Positions 36,284 through 47,198 of a DNA stretch of 64,000 nt are shown here, one piece after another; positions within the stretch are counted from its first letter, which is position 1, and each line of letters opens with the position of its first letter. The notes below the pieces were generated by a model. The model was not told the origin of the DNA. It saw only the letters and a program-made list of their open reading frames with translations, and searched no databases. The stretch comes from Pseudevernia furfuracea. Its lineage: Eukaryota > Ascomycota > Lecanoromycetes > Lecanorales > Parmeliaceae. Location of the stretch: NCBI GenBank assembly GCA_022315425.1, contig JAIUPT010000030.1, positions 992,001 through 1,056,000 of the forward strand, read 5' to 3'. Position numbers and translations under genes: made by a program.

Positions 36284-38101
36284 TTGCTACACATCCATGG
36301 AGGCTTCTTCAAGTAGCATTGATGGAGGCGGGTGTTTTTCTTTGTATGTAACTGGTTTGATAGCAGGATGTAATCAGGAAGAGTACATCCTCCCCACAGC
36401 TGCAATTGGATGCGATATAAAAGCTCGCACATCTACACTGAGCATGGTCTCTTCCAGCTCGGTGCTCTTACTCATGATTTGCAGTTCTTCGAGTGCAACA
36501 GGCTCGCCACAGACTGTAAATCCAGTCAGGCTGGGGAGGATGCAAGACTCGAGCAGAGAATGCTCGCCTTTCCAAGCCTACTACCGTGGCGAACTCGTAT
36601 TTCCAATATTACCGTCAAGGCCACACTCTCGCACCGCGGATGATTGTGTTTGAGTTTTTCCCGTCGAATTGTACAACAATACGACCATCCGATGACTATC
36701 ATCCGATTGCTTTCGGAAAGGCTCCCACAGGATCCATAGCGGAATAATTCCGAAGCAAAGCAGCAAGATCGCTGCTAGATAGAAAAATTTGTTGAGGCTC
36801 GTGGCTTGAAGCTATCCAACTTCTTGAGAGCAACTTCATTTCCCTACCAAGGTTTTGAATCATCGAAAATTTGAAGTCTTGACGAATAGGGTGGATCGAT
36901 CCCGGTTGGCTCGGTTCGGCAGTGGCAAAAAAGCTTCGAAAAGCTTTTTTAGAAGCTGCAAGCTGCACGAATAGCCAATCTCGGCAACTAATAATTATTA
37001 GAGGGATACTTGTAATAATAAGAATGCTATTGTTTTGGCCTTTTCGGTACGATATTGCATTTATTTGTTTTTCCTGCATGACGTGCATCGAGGGGAGGTG
37101 TCCCATGATGCAAGGTAAATTTGCATGTGCACTTGACTGGCAAAGAAAAGACTTGCCAAGGCTAAGCAGGTTGATCCACAATGTTGACGTATAACCGTTC
37201 AGTCGCCGTTGTGAGGGATGCTCTGACGTCGTCAGATTTTCATTTGCATGCAATTGTTGAAAATCGCCATGACAGCTTGACCGTAGCAGCCTCCGGTGCA
37301 AATAGGGGCGGGAAAGACGTTGGTAAAGCGGCGTTTGATCGGGTATCGCCCTGTTAACGAATTGGAACTCGCAATTTGCATTAATCATCAACGGAAATCT
37401 CCTATAGGTTTGTAGGGATGGCCATGGCGGCCTAGCCATCTGCAACTGCTGCAGGGATGAGCTGCCACTTCAGCCGCTAATCCCGACAACCGTCGATGGT
37501 GATTCATTGAGCAAAGTATGGGACTTTGACACCATGTTCAAAGTGCCACTGTTGGGATCCTGTCGGGATGTTCGGAAGGTAGCTGTGGTATGTACAAGAT
37601 TTCCCTTCCCCGGAAAGCCGAGCTTGACAAACAGGAAGAGGAAAAAACAGTAGGATGGAAGTATGCTTGGGGCCAACGGCTTCCGTGGAGAGGGCCACGA
37701 GGGTGGTGTGGTGCATGGGCCGAACACAGAGCAGAAGGAAGGCATCGAATGAAATTATGATGCCATCCAACACCATGTACCTACAAGCTAGAGACTCAAA
37801 GAGACAAGCACAAGGGAAATTATTGATTGGAGCAACATCGGATAGCCCAAGCGCATTGTGGGTGATACGGTTGATAGGTATCCTTTGGAGGGGCAAGCAC
37901 TAAGAAGTGATGTAATTTGGAAGCTACGTATGGTCATCGGATCGCTGCAGTCTGCAGAAATGAGTCTCATTTCATCCACTAGCGTCACTTTACTTTTCGA
38001 ATACAAACATCCCTCAACCTCACTCTTCCATTCTTCGACCAACAACAAACACCTTCATCAACAACCTCACCCTCACATCTCGAGCTGCAACCACTCTCAA
38101 G
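36284..38101. other. carB-carO intergenic region
   Basis: 1.8 kb with no convincing gene. Short overlapping frames only (for example 36699-37445 on the minus strand, without motifs). The last ~120 bp before carO is CA/CT-rich and leader-like (ACAACAAACACC, CATCAACAACC). Confidence 0.45.
36893..36902. promoter_or_regulatory. GGATCGATCC palindrome upstream of carO
   Basis: A perfect 10-bp palindrome with two overlapping GATC boxes, about 1.2 kb upstream of the carO start. It is a candidate White Collar/GATA-type light-response site; the distance makes this uncertain. Confidence 0.3.
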
Positions 38102-39242
38102 ATGGCAAACCAACCTTTATTCAAGCGTAACAACGACGCTATCCACGCCAACGGAAACCACTTCGTCAACGGAGCCACCTCCGACATCGCCATCACCTCT
38201 CATGGATCTGATTGGTACTGGGTAAGCAAGCACCTCACCATTGCCGCTTCCATCCACCTCAAGCTGACCCTTGCTAGACCGTTTGCGCTGTGATGGCTGT
38301 CTCCACCATCGCCTTCATTGGCCTGTCATTCACCAAACCTCGCTCGCACCGCCTCTTCCACTACATCACCGCTGCTATCACCATGGTCGCCAGTATCGCA
38401 TACTTCACCATGGGCTCCGACTTGGGAGAGACTGGCATTCGCCCTGAATTTATCCGTACCAACCCCAAGGTTTCCGGTACTCTCCGTGAGATCTTCTACG
38501 TTCGCTACATTGACTGGTAAGATTTATGACTTGATCAGACACGGAACCAGGCTAATGCGATACCAGGGTCATCACCACGCCTTTGTTGCTCATGGACATC
38601 CTCTTGACTGCTGGTCTGCCATGGCCCACAATCCTCTATACAGTCTTGATCGATGAGATCATGATCATCACCGGTCTTGTCGGCGCTTTGGTTACTTCTA
38701 GCTACAAGGTTCAATACTTCGCAAGATCTTATACGGATATGCTGCTAACTTTCACGATAGTGGGGGTACTTCGTCTTTGGATGCTTCGCCCTCCTCTGGG
38801 TTGGGTGGACCCTCGTCTGGACCGGCCGCAAGCACGCAGCTGCCATTGGCTCGGATGTCTCGAGAACCTACCTCATGGTCGGTACCTGGACGACCTTCCT
38901 CTGGTTCCTCTACCCGATTGCCTGGGGACTTTCTGAAGGTGGCAATGTCATCTCGCCCGACTCTGAGGCTGTGTTCTACGGCATCTTGGATATTATGGCT
39001 AAGCCAGTTTTCGGTGCTCTCTTGATTTGGGGTCATCGTGGTATTGAGCCAGGTCGTCTTGGCAGTAGGTCTTCCTCTTCTTCATTTAGCCTTTGAATTA
39101 TGCTGAACCTTCCGCAGTCCACATTCGCGACTACGACGAGGGACCGTCATACACTTCAGGCACACAGAACCTCGAGAAGGCCGCCAATGGTCACAACACC
39201 GGCGTCACGGATGGTGCTGCCACCTCCGGCGCCACAGTCTAA
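38102..39242 (+). CDS. carO: Microbial (type I) rhodopsin, proton-pump type
   Basis: Five exons (38102-38221, 38278-38516, 38567-38708, 38761-39064, 39118-39242) encode 309 residues with seven hydrophobic helices. Retinal-binding Lys is K248 (LDIMAKPVFG). The primary acceptor equivalent to bacteriorhodopsin Asp85 is D119 (RYIDW) and the donor equivalent to Asp96 is D130 (LLLMDILL). Both carboxylates are present, as in proton-pumping Leptosphaeria rhodopsin and Fusarium CarO and unlike Neurospora NOP-1. A light-driven outward proton pump in the plasma membrane is therefore predicted. Its retinal would be supplied by CarX, the first gene of the cluster. The CA-rich leader before the ATG suggests a well-expressed gene. 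Confidence 0.96.
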
Positions 39243-39984
39243 ATCCTACAATCGTTTCAGTATTGAAGGTGGATTGACATGATGGTTTTCTTTATCAAGA
39301 GAATTGATGCAGCTCGATACCAATGTGTGCGCTATCAGCGATGAAGCAACGGCGTCTGGATAAATCGTCCAGAGCCCAAAATTTGCGTAATACTTGCTAT
39401 GAATCCAGAGATACTCCAAAAATGCAATGTCACTCGCTTCACGAATGTGTGGATTTGTGCTTTGACTTCTCGTTAGCGTTGTCCGTTCGCCACGCCCGGC
39501 TACAATAATACTTAACCATGCACAGCAGTCCATGGTCGTTTCAATAATATATCGGTGTGCACAGCTACTCAGCATTCCATCAGCACGTCCCACATCCTCA
39601 ACTCCCGTTGCACCACATTCTTTGGCCTTAGATTAAATTTGTTTCTTCAAGCTCGTCGCTCGTTGCAGCTTCCTATTCATCCACTCATTCCCCTCCGCCC
39701 CGCGCGCTTCCGTTTTCCGCTAGGTATTATTGACAGAATCCGTGGCGGACGTTCTGGTGCCGCTCATCTCAAATGGCCGTTCTACTGCTAGCTCTGTACT
39801 GTAAGAGGCGTTTTGTCTATCGCGAGTAAAATTTAGTTTGCTGTTGAAGATAGTGGCAATCAGCCCTATCTACTAGCGGCTTGGCAACGGCACACACTTG
39901 ATGGGTTTCACACTCCATGTATTCTTACCTCCTTAGAGCATTATCTAGACGGCCTGATGGCCTGTTATTCAACATTTGCTCTAC
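39243..39984. other. carO 3' flank, no gene seen
   Basis: No coding signal between the carO stop and the first MITE copy. Confidence 0.4.
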
Positions 39985-40254
39985 CGAGGGGACACCAAAA
40001 GTCATGGACAGCGCTAGTCAGAGCCCTAACCCTACCTTACCTTCGGAAAGCGACCCCGTAGCGAGGGTCCCTAGAAGGATTTCCTTGGAGCGCCCCGGAG
40101 CGCCTCGGAGCGCCTCGATTCAATATAGGGATCTCTTTTGTGGTTTGATAGGGGCTTGCATCTCTAACAACCCTCCACGCCCTCTAGGCCGGGCGTTATC
40201 CGGGATTTTCACACAGAAGTCTTGGCGTCTCAGGACTTTTGGTGTCCCCCTCCG
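39985..40254. mobile_element. MITE-like element, copy 1 (~270 bp)
   Basis: Terminal inverted repeats: the left end reads GAGGGGACACCAAAAGTCAT and the right end, on the opposite strand, GAGGGGGACACCAAAAGTCC. Interior blocks AGCCCTAACCCTA, TTCGGAAAGCGACCCC and GGGCGTTATCCG match the copy at 55737-55850. There is no coding capacity, so it would be mobilised in trans if at all. Borders are uncertain by several bases and no clear target-site duplication is seen. Confidence 0.65.
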
Positions 40255-40449
40255 TACTCCTCTCTCCTTTACTCGTACGTCCGCCAATAAAAGCATATCC
40301 ACTGCATATGCGAAGCATCGGTATATTCCGTTATGGTAGTTAGGGTTCCTGTAGACGTTACCCCAGGCCCATCTTGTAATGTAACCGAAGGCAGACTTGA
40401 GGAGAACGCGCTGTTACTTCTGGAATCGCTAAAACTCCTGCGTCAAGAC

Positions 40450-40615
40450 TTTCGGACAACGCCCCGCCTGAAGTGTTACCTGGACAATGTGCCTACTCGT
40501 AACTCCGTACAGAGGTCGGCACCAAAAGTCCTGCACATGCCAAGGAAAGGGTCCAGATGTCGGATAACGCGCCGCCCCAAAGGTTGCCTGGACAATGCGC
40601 CTAGAACTGTGTCGG
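40450..40615. mobile_element. Decayed relative of the MITE with ~55-bp repeat
   Basis: GGTCGGCACCAAAAGTCCTG at 40514 matches the MITE terminus but no partner end is clear. It is flanked by two diverged direct copies (40453-40507 and 40560-40614) of a block CGGA(C/T)AACGC...GCCTGGACAATG, which is also the reverse complement of the GCGTTATCCG interior block. Confidence 0.45.
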
Positions 40616-40764
40616 AAATTGTACCTGGCCTGAGCCCAAAGATACCCTATGGGCTCCCAGAAAATGGTTCTAGGAGAAATGGTAGGTGGCAATGCATTCG
40701 TGTGGGTAGAAGAGGATGTAGAACCTGTGGAGGAGCGGAACACCTAAAATCCAGTCTCGATTGA

Positions 40765-40983
40765 ATCGTTCGCGGCGTACTCAAGGAAGGGCTGCTGGAC
40801 CAATATTGTGTGGACAGTGACGGTCTTATCATCGTCATTACGGTTCCTCTGCGTGGGGAGTCACATGTCACTCTAGGCAGTCCTGGGACGACGATTCAAG
40901 CCGCTGACTACTGTCATTTGATCAAAGAGTTACATCAAGCTGGCGTTGATACTATCTTAAGCCGGGGAGAGCAAGCCGGATAG
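40765..40983 (+). other. Open frame without ATG, possible gene fragment
   Basis: A 72-codon open stretch with protein-like composition (LLDQYCVDSDGLIIVITVPL, AADYCHLIKELHQAGVD) lies between stops and has no Met. It may be an exon or a relic; no family is recognised. Confidence 0.2.
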
Positions 40984-41538
40984 CGCCTCATCTCCAGCGC
41001 TCCAGTAGTCCTGGTCTACCTCGCTAAGAGTACCTTTGCTGACCGCAAGCCGCTATTCTACTCACCCAGATCTGAGCACAGCCAAGGAGCTTGAGGCGCC
41101 ATCGAAAACAATTCCGTCCTTGCTTCTGGTTTCAAGACAGCTGGCTATGATATTTGATGACCCCACTGATGATCTCCTCGAATTTGACTAGAGACCGTGG
41201 TTCTTGTTCAAAGTACATATCATCAAGGCGTTCGATAAGTTCGTTGTTATACGCATTGAGTCTGATGGTGGTCTACTAGTCAATCAATAGCGGGAAAAAG
41301 TCTCATCGTGTCCCATAAACCTACCTTCTCGTAAGTCTCGTAGACAAGGTCGATAGGAATTACACACTCCTTGCGTGAAATCCCGCCTGCTTGGGCATTC
41401 AATAACTGTAGGCGATCTTTTAAAAGCATCGTTAGTCCAATATTGACTTGCTACTCATCGGTTCAAAGTGCAATCCGCCTGGGGCTGCTGGCTTCCCGTC
41501 GCATGCGGGTTCGAAAGCGAGCAGGATCGAAGACATAC

Positions 41539-41988
41539 CTGAATGTTCCATATTACGCCAGATCTTCTAGTCCTCATCACCCCAGGCAAAGGTTAGATAT
41601 ATGAGCTTCGGAAGTCGATGATATATAAACGCATACTGCTCCCAGGCCGTCTCTGCTATCTCGTTTCGTTTATGGACCTTTGCCGGCATCGGAAGATAGA
41701 AGACCTAAGGAGGTATAGGTTACTTGAAGTGTAGTGCTGCATACAGACTTTCTGTCTTACCTTCCCTCTACCCGTTCTACAGCAGATCTCTGTTAAAACC
41801 ATCGCAGGAAGATCTCTCTCAGTCAGTAATCGGGCAATGGTTGTCCCTTGTCCAGCGTGGTTATTTGTCAGATTTTTACGAAATATGAATGAGCCGTTTG
41901 TATTCACGCCTTTAAAGATTGATTCCGTCGTAGGTATCTCATTTAGACTGTACAAGCTTACATTCTTAGGTGACACTAGCACCGACAT
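41539..41988 (-). pseudogene. Decayed hypothetical gene
   Basis: Exon 1 runs from the ATG ending at 41988 to 41761 (MSVLVSPKNVSLYSL ... TEICCRTGRGK). It joins in frame across a 56-bp intron to 41539-41704 (VFYLPMPAKVHKRNEIAETA ... LIYLTFAWGDED). An in-frame TAG at 41567-41569 interrupts the second exon; CAG to TAG by one C-to-T change is the simplest origin. The frame then continues KIWRNMEHS to a possible donor at 41538. I did not trace further exons. No family is recognised; a shorter functional product ending at the TAG cannot be excluded. Confidence 0.4.
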
Positions 41989-42495
41989 GGTGAAATGAGG
42001 CTGTCTTTGTAGAAAACGAATGAAGGATAACCGTCATTAGTATTGTATGTGCAGCAGCTTCTTTTCCCCAATTTCTTGAACTCTGTGTCAATAACACGTC
42101 AACTGCAGCTGCCCCACCCATCGGAAGCCTACATTCACGCAAGAATCCGAGTGGAGAATGTCGCAAATGGTGGCTTCCCATCGACATGCAAATACTGATC
42201 CGGAAGATTGGGTGGAGCTACTGCTTTTATAAGGAAGAGCGGTCAACCACAGGGATGGGCAACATTAGGCGTTCTGCGTCCATTACGCTTCCATTAGCCT
42301 TTATTCGTATGGGTTTAACGATCTCTCATGCTTGCCCTGGCGATGCATGCTACCGTCGATCCACCCTCCAGCCAGACAACGTGATTGGCATTATTTGAAC
42401 AGAGTAAGAGGAGGTTTGAACACTCACAACATGTTTTAGCAAGCAACAAGCTGGCCTAAGATTTACCACGTCGCCAACAGACCACAGCCTCTACT

Positions 42496-43191
42496 ATGAC
42501 CCAAGACACGTTTGATACCGTGAGATTCGAACCCTACAACTGGAATGAACCTCTATATCTCGCTAGGTTCCAACGTGCCGTCGAAGACTTCATGGTGCTT
42601 CTGCGAAATGATGTCTTGACATCTTCGATTGATCAGAAGTTGCTGGACGATTTCTGCAATTTTGTGAATGATGCAGAGGTTTGGCATCTCGCCCCAATGG
42701 TGACGCCAGAATTTCGCTTAGCGAAGGAATACCTGTAGGATCTTTCAGCTCGAATGTCCGTGTTGCAAAGCTGACCTGACGTTGGGTTTTAGACAACGTG
42801 ATGGCGACACGAAGGTCGGCGCAACAGCGTTGGACTACGTGCTGAACAAGAACGTTCTAACGTCGGAGCAAATCATACTCAACCAGCGACACAAGCAATG
42901 GGTAGAATACGCAGTGACTGGAGGTAGAGGTAGGCAAGTGGCCACACCAGAGGAGCAGGCTGAGTGCGCCAAGCGGATTTCACAAATTGAGAACGCAGTC
43001 AACTGTAGGTTGAGACAATTTGTTATCATAGAGGCCGCAGCTATGACTAATAGTCGCTGCCAGTGGCTCAAGCCCAAGATCTGGTTCAGTCTACTTCGGA
43101 AAGTGTTACTGGTAATAGACGCAATGATCAAGACGAGGTGAGTGACCTCAATTTTTATACGGAGCAGGAGATTGAGAAGAGGGGCCAATGA
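42496..43191 (+). CDS. Hypothetical protein, two or three exons
   Basis: Exon 1 starts at ATG 42496 (MTQDTFDTVRFEPYNWNEP). A donor inside CCTGTAGG near 42736 joins an acceptor TTTTAG near 42792 to give ...RLAKEYL-QRDGDTKVGATALDYVL in frame. The helical, charged region (LTSEQIILNQRHKQWVEYAV, PEEQAECAKRISQIENAVN) continues to about 43006. A second intron probably removes 43008-43060, after which QDLVQSTSESVTGNRRND ... EIEKRGQ ends at 43191; its phase is not fully consistent, so the 3' end is uncertain. I recognise no domain. The nearest neighbours are the decayed gene on the other strand and tRNA-Pro. Confidence 0.45.
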
Positions 43192-43894
43192 ATAATTACA
43201 TAAAGCCATTCGGCCAAAGAGATTGAGAGTCAAGCTCTCTCAAAGAAGCAATGGAAAGATCTCAGGACCGCCAGACAGTACGAGTTTTTTGATCGTTTCC
43301 CTGACCTTTTGATACCCGAGACCGCAAAGGGATAAAGTATCACTCCTCTCTATTTCCTAACAACTTTCTCTACCATGTAGCACTTCCCCACCTTTTCTTT
43401 AAAGCCATTTTCAATTCATTTAATCCTCCATTGTCAAGGCTGGAGTTTTAAATTCAATGAAGCCGACTGCTCGCCCAGTACAGGGTATTCTCGCCTTGAC
43501 GCAAAAGCCTCCTGCACCCAAAAAGTTTGTTCGGAAAGTTGGACGAAAAGAGAATGACTTGACTGAGATAGGACAAAGATAAAGGATCTAGATTTCATTA
43601 GTCATATATAAACTCTACTGGCAATGCTTAGCATGAAAGAAGCAGATGACTAGAAGATGATTAACATAAAACAGCAGTGACGATAAAAACTCATTCAGGA
43701 GAGTAGAGGCACGAAAGGGGAAAAGGATATGAAAGATGCGAAAGAGGGACCAAAAAAATGAGACAGACTTGAAGAGTGGACGGCGAGTTAAACGATTGAG
43801 GAGGAACTTGTCCAATCTTTTTATCATTATTTATTACAATAGTAGTCCAAAAAATAAAATTGTCACAATTATTCCGACTTGACGGGAATAATAT
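43192..43894. other. Intergenic, no gene accepted
   Basis: Contains a 41-codon basic frame from 43457 (MKPTARPVQGIL...) that I do not accept as a gene without further support. AT-rich towards the tRNA. Confidence 0.35.
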
Positions 43895-43985
43895 GCTCGA
43901 GTGGTCTAGTGGTATGATTCTCGCTTAGGGTTTTACCCTGAGTCCAAATTGCGAGAGGCCCCGCGTTCGAATCGCGGCCCGAGCC
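43895..43985 (+). tRNA. tRNA-Pro(AGG) with intron
   Basis: It folds as a cloverleaf. The acceptor strand GCTCGAG pairs with CCCGAGC except for one A-C mismatch at the sixth pair. The anticodon stem is CTCGC/GCGAG with loop TTAGGG-T, anticodon AGG at 43927-43929. The T stem-loop is CCGCG-TTCGAAT-CGCGG and the discriminator is C. A 19-base intron (about 43931-43949) sits one base 3' of the anticodon, the standard position for nuclear tRNA introns. A TTTTT run at about 43991 is a likely RNA polymerase III terminator. Confidence 0.93.
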
Positions 43986-46290
43986 CATATTTGTTTTTGC
44001 CTTTTGTACCTTTACGAGGTTGTAAAACGGGTTGGTTTGGTTTGTGGCACTTGTTTGTGATTAAGTCGAGCCTTTAATTGCTTGGTGGAGAGGTTTTTGC
44101 TAGGAGACGAGGCTCGGACTTGCGGGAGGTTTACCGAGTGTGTGGAGATCGCGGATGAGCCTGCTGTTTTGGAAATCGTAACATTGCTGTCTGGCGCCAA
44201 TCAGATAGTAATGATGTGCATAGGATTACTCCACCAAAGAGATCGCTCATGTTGGATCTAGCTCGTCCCGTGAACGAAAGGCATCACCAACAAGAGAAAA
44301 GATCTCAGAAACCGGATATTGAACGGATTTTGTTGCTATCTTTACTAATCATATCTATCACATAGAGACTCTCGACAAGCCCGTACAAGTTTCTTCGAAT
44401 TCGAGGCGAGTTGAATAGTCATTTCGAGACTGCTAAAGGTTGATTGGCTCGTGATACGGGTAGTCCAGATGCATTGACGAGCAGCAAAGTCTCTCCGAAG
44501 GCTGAAAGGCGACATGCTGCGGGCTTCGAAACATCTAAGGAGCGAGAGACCTGTTCCTGCGGTCTTTCGTTGTCTGTGCAAAGTCAATCCTAATCCTGGC
44601 TGCGTCGACGGCAACGGGTACGAGTACCGGTAGGATTAAGCAGGGTCTTTGCCTGCTCTCACTAGGCGAGCAGCGCCATATGAGAAACATTTTATCACCT
44701 AAGTAACGCTGAGAATGCAAAGATGGAGGTCGTGTTCGAGGCTTGTCCGAGCTTATCTTCATCGAAGTGCTCATGGAACGCTTTCGATGAGCTTCGGCCC
44801 GGATGTAGTAAGAGTCATGAGGAATTCTCCCATTTTTCTTGCACTGCTATAAATGAGGGGACTGATGTCGACTTTGACACACTTTACCATGATGAGCTAT
44901 CCTTGGTGAAATGGGAGCACGGGCTTGTCGAAGTCGTTGTCGTGGAAAGTAAGGGGGTTTTTCCCATACGGATCGGAAGAGCTTCTTCGTAGAAGTTTCC
45001 GAGAATACTGGTGAAGATGTAATCTTTCTCAAGGCTTCCTGCTTGCTTCCGGGACGTAGTCATGCTGAAAGCTCCTGCCATGTCTTCGCCACTCGATTTC
45101 GTGAAAGTGCTACATGCTAATGTACAGCCGTCCAAGCAGTCTCGGTTCGGCAGAACCGGAATTCTTACACACTTTGTACAACGAACATGAATCTCTAAAA
45201 TTCAAAAGATACAGAGGGAATCTCATAATCAGATACTGTTTAGATGGATTATGATGAATTCTGTGGGCGAATAGTACATTGGCTCCCCAATAGACTCTTG
45301 TGGGGCTACAGTGAGAGCAGCAACAAATCCAGACTCGAGCGTTCTTCAGACAAAAGTTATGCACGGCAACAGAGTTTGTTCAGAGGACAACCTCAGACTA
45401 CGGCTAGTCCAAAACCTACTGTGTGTCACCGTTGAGTATGGTCCTATTGCAAGGAATCATAGCAATTCATTCTCAACTTCCTGGACACATTTCTATGCTG
45501 TTGACAGTCAGGGCTGATGCAAAAGACCTTCCAATCGGCCGTGTTGTGTTCAATGCCGCCTGCTTATTACCTTTTGAACCGAAATTGTCGTTGGTGTTGC
45601 AAACCTTCCACAATCATTCGGTGTCACTACATAATTTCCTCGGGTGCATTTCTGCTTGCTTTACGTTTCCTTGGCTTCCATTTTCCGTTAATCTGACCTC
45701 AGATTGCTGCACAATTCGCCGCCTCATACTCAACTTTTTGGTAATCACTCTCTTCTGCCAAGAGTATCAAGACCAGCCGCCTGTCACGCACGGGCTAGAA
45801 GTTGTTGTAGTCAGAGATGCAAAATGGAAGAAATACGCGAGCGACTGAACGAATTTTATCATACAGTTGTTACCACTTGGCGCCACATTTATCGAAAGGC
45901 ACTTTCAAAGAATTTGTGGCCTTGGCAAAGGTTTGCATGTCTAGCAAAGGTTTGTTGAAGGAAGAAGGCCAGCACTTCTGAACTCCGCCTTGTCCTGTGT
46001 CCGGGCCGAGGTTGCCTTTGTTTGCTCCGTTTGCCCCGATTGAAAACTCTGTCAGAGAATGCCTCCCGCTGACGGTTTATAGCACTCTGGTGAGTTTTCT
46101 CTGTGCTCTGTGCTGATTTGTGCTTCCATTCTCCCTTTCGGAGTGTTATGATTGCATTATCGTTTGAATCGAGTCAGCTGACTGCTTTTGTTTTGCTTGT
46201 GGATTTCTTCTTGCTCTTTTTCTACTTATGAGATTATCTATCTTCAATAAAAACTTTAAGAGAACAAGCCTTCAATCTCAAGTGAGTAAA
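43986..46290. other. Gene-poor region
   Basis: Only short overlapping frames on both strands; none shows a recognisable motif or joins into a convincing gene. The segment 46150-46290 is T/CT-rich and could be the leader of the next gene. Confidence 0.4.
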
Positions 46291-47198
46291 ATGTTAAAAA
46301 GCATACTTAAAAAAGATCCTATCTATCCAGAATGGAAGGAGGCGGACGAGATCATTCGTCATGTCTGGCTAGGAACGTAGGTCTTCGTCTCCTATCAGTT
46401 CGAAAGGAGTAGTGTTAATTTTCTGGCAGTCTTACTGACAACGGACAAGCCCGGAGGAGGAATATCTCCGAGGTCATCTGCATCTCCAAGGAGCCCAAGG
46501 CAGACTTGCAGCGCGAAGGCTTCAGGAGGGGGCCAGATCTCGACATCAATATCTTCACCCTGGAAAGTGATACCGATGGAGATCTGCTGTCAATACTTGA
46601 TGAACTATGCAAAACCATCGACAGGGTTCTTTGGGAAGGGGAAGGTGTGTTGGTATGGGATGTAGGGGGAGGTGTCGCTGGGCTGGCCGCATATAGTAAG
46701 TACAGTATCATGTGTGCACCGAACGGTTTCACGGCACATTTCATTGACAGAGATTCCACAACAGTCATGAAAAGGCACGAATTATGCTTGCCAGAAGCTA
46801 TGACAGTAATAACCCGGGCAAGATTGATGCGAGCAAAACCAACACTTCTTCCTAGTCAACGGATAATTGACATGCTACACAATGACGAATATCAAAGGCA
46901 GCTTGAAATGTGGGAGACGTGCAAGTACGACATCTACGATAATACCATTGTAAACCCAGACGAGCCACGTAAGAACTGGGTAGTTGAAAGAGTGGAGGGG
47001 AGTTTGGAGAGGAAGAGAGATAACGTGCAACCTGTTTTAGGTAAACTAGGTGAGAGGTTTCCGCATATTTTAGGGCAGAATCATCGTCTGAGTACGATCG
47101 AGCAAGCGGACGGGGAGGCTCAAAAGGCGCATCATCTCAGCACAATTGAGGAAGTTGCAGCGGAGGCTCATCGTCTTAGTACGATTTATGAGGAATGA
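46291..47198 (+). CDS. Dual-specificity-phosphatase-like protein, catalytically dead
   Basis: Exon 1 is 46291-46376 and exon 2 starts at 46430 after a 53-bp intron. A further 57-bp intron (about 46696-46752) is optional because both readings stay open. The protein is about 250-270 residues. The order of features fits the DSP fold: IIRHVWLGT-LTDNGQARRR (the LGS entry), ISEVICISKEP, a substrate-loop-like stretch, and VLVWDVGGGVAGLAAY where active enzymes have VHCxxGxSRS. Then come LCLPEAMTVITRARLM and IIDMLHNDEYQRQLEMWE, matching the C-terminal helices. Nucleophile Cys and phosphate-binding Arg are both absent (Asp and Gly/Ala instead), so hydrolysis is not expected. The tail carries three HRLSTIEE-like repeats. 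A role as a pseudophosphatase scaffold is inference. Confidence 0.6.

Noticed and set aside
36699..37445. 248-residue minus-strand ORF between carB and carO
   Set aside because: No motif, and codon pattern unlike the adjacent real genes; likely chance.
43457..43582. 41-residue basic ORF (MKPTARPVQGIL...)
   Set aside because: Short, no homologue known to me, no supporting context; expected by chance.
45423..45848. 141-residue plus-strand ORF
   Set aside because: Composition is Cys/Leu/His-rich with no domain, and it is overlapped by other frames; likely chance.
46670..46700. WDVGGGVAG read as an actin/HSP70 phosphate-binding motif
   Set aside because: The rest of the protein matches the dual-specificity phosphatase order, not an ATPase fold.
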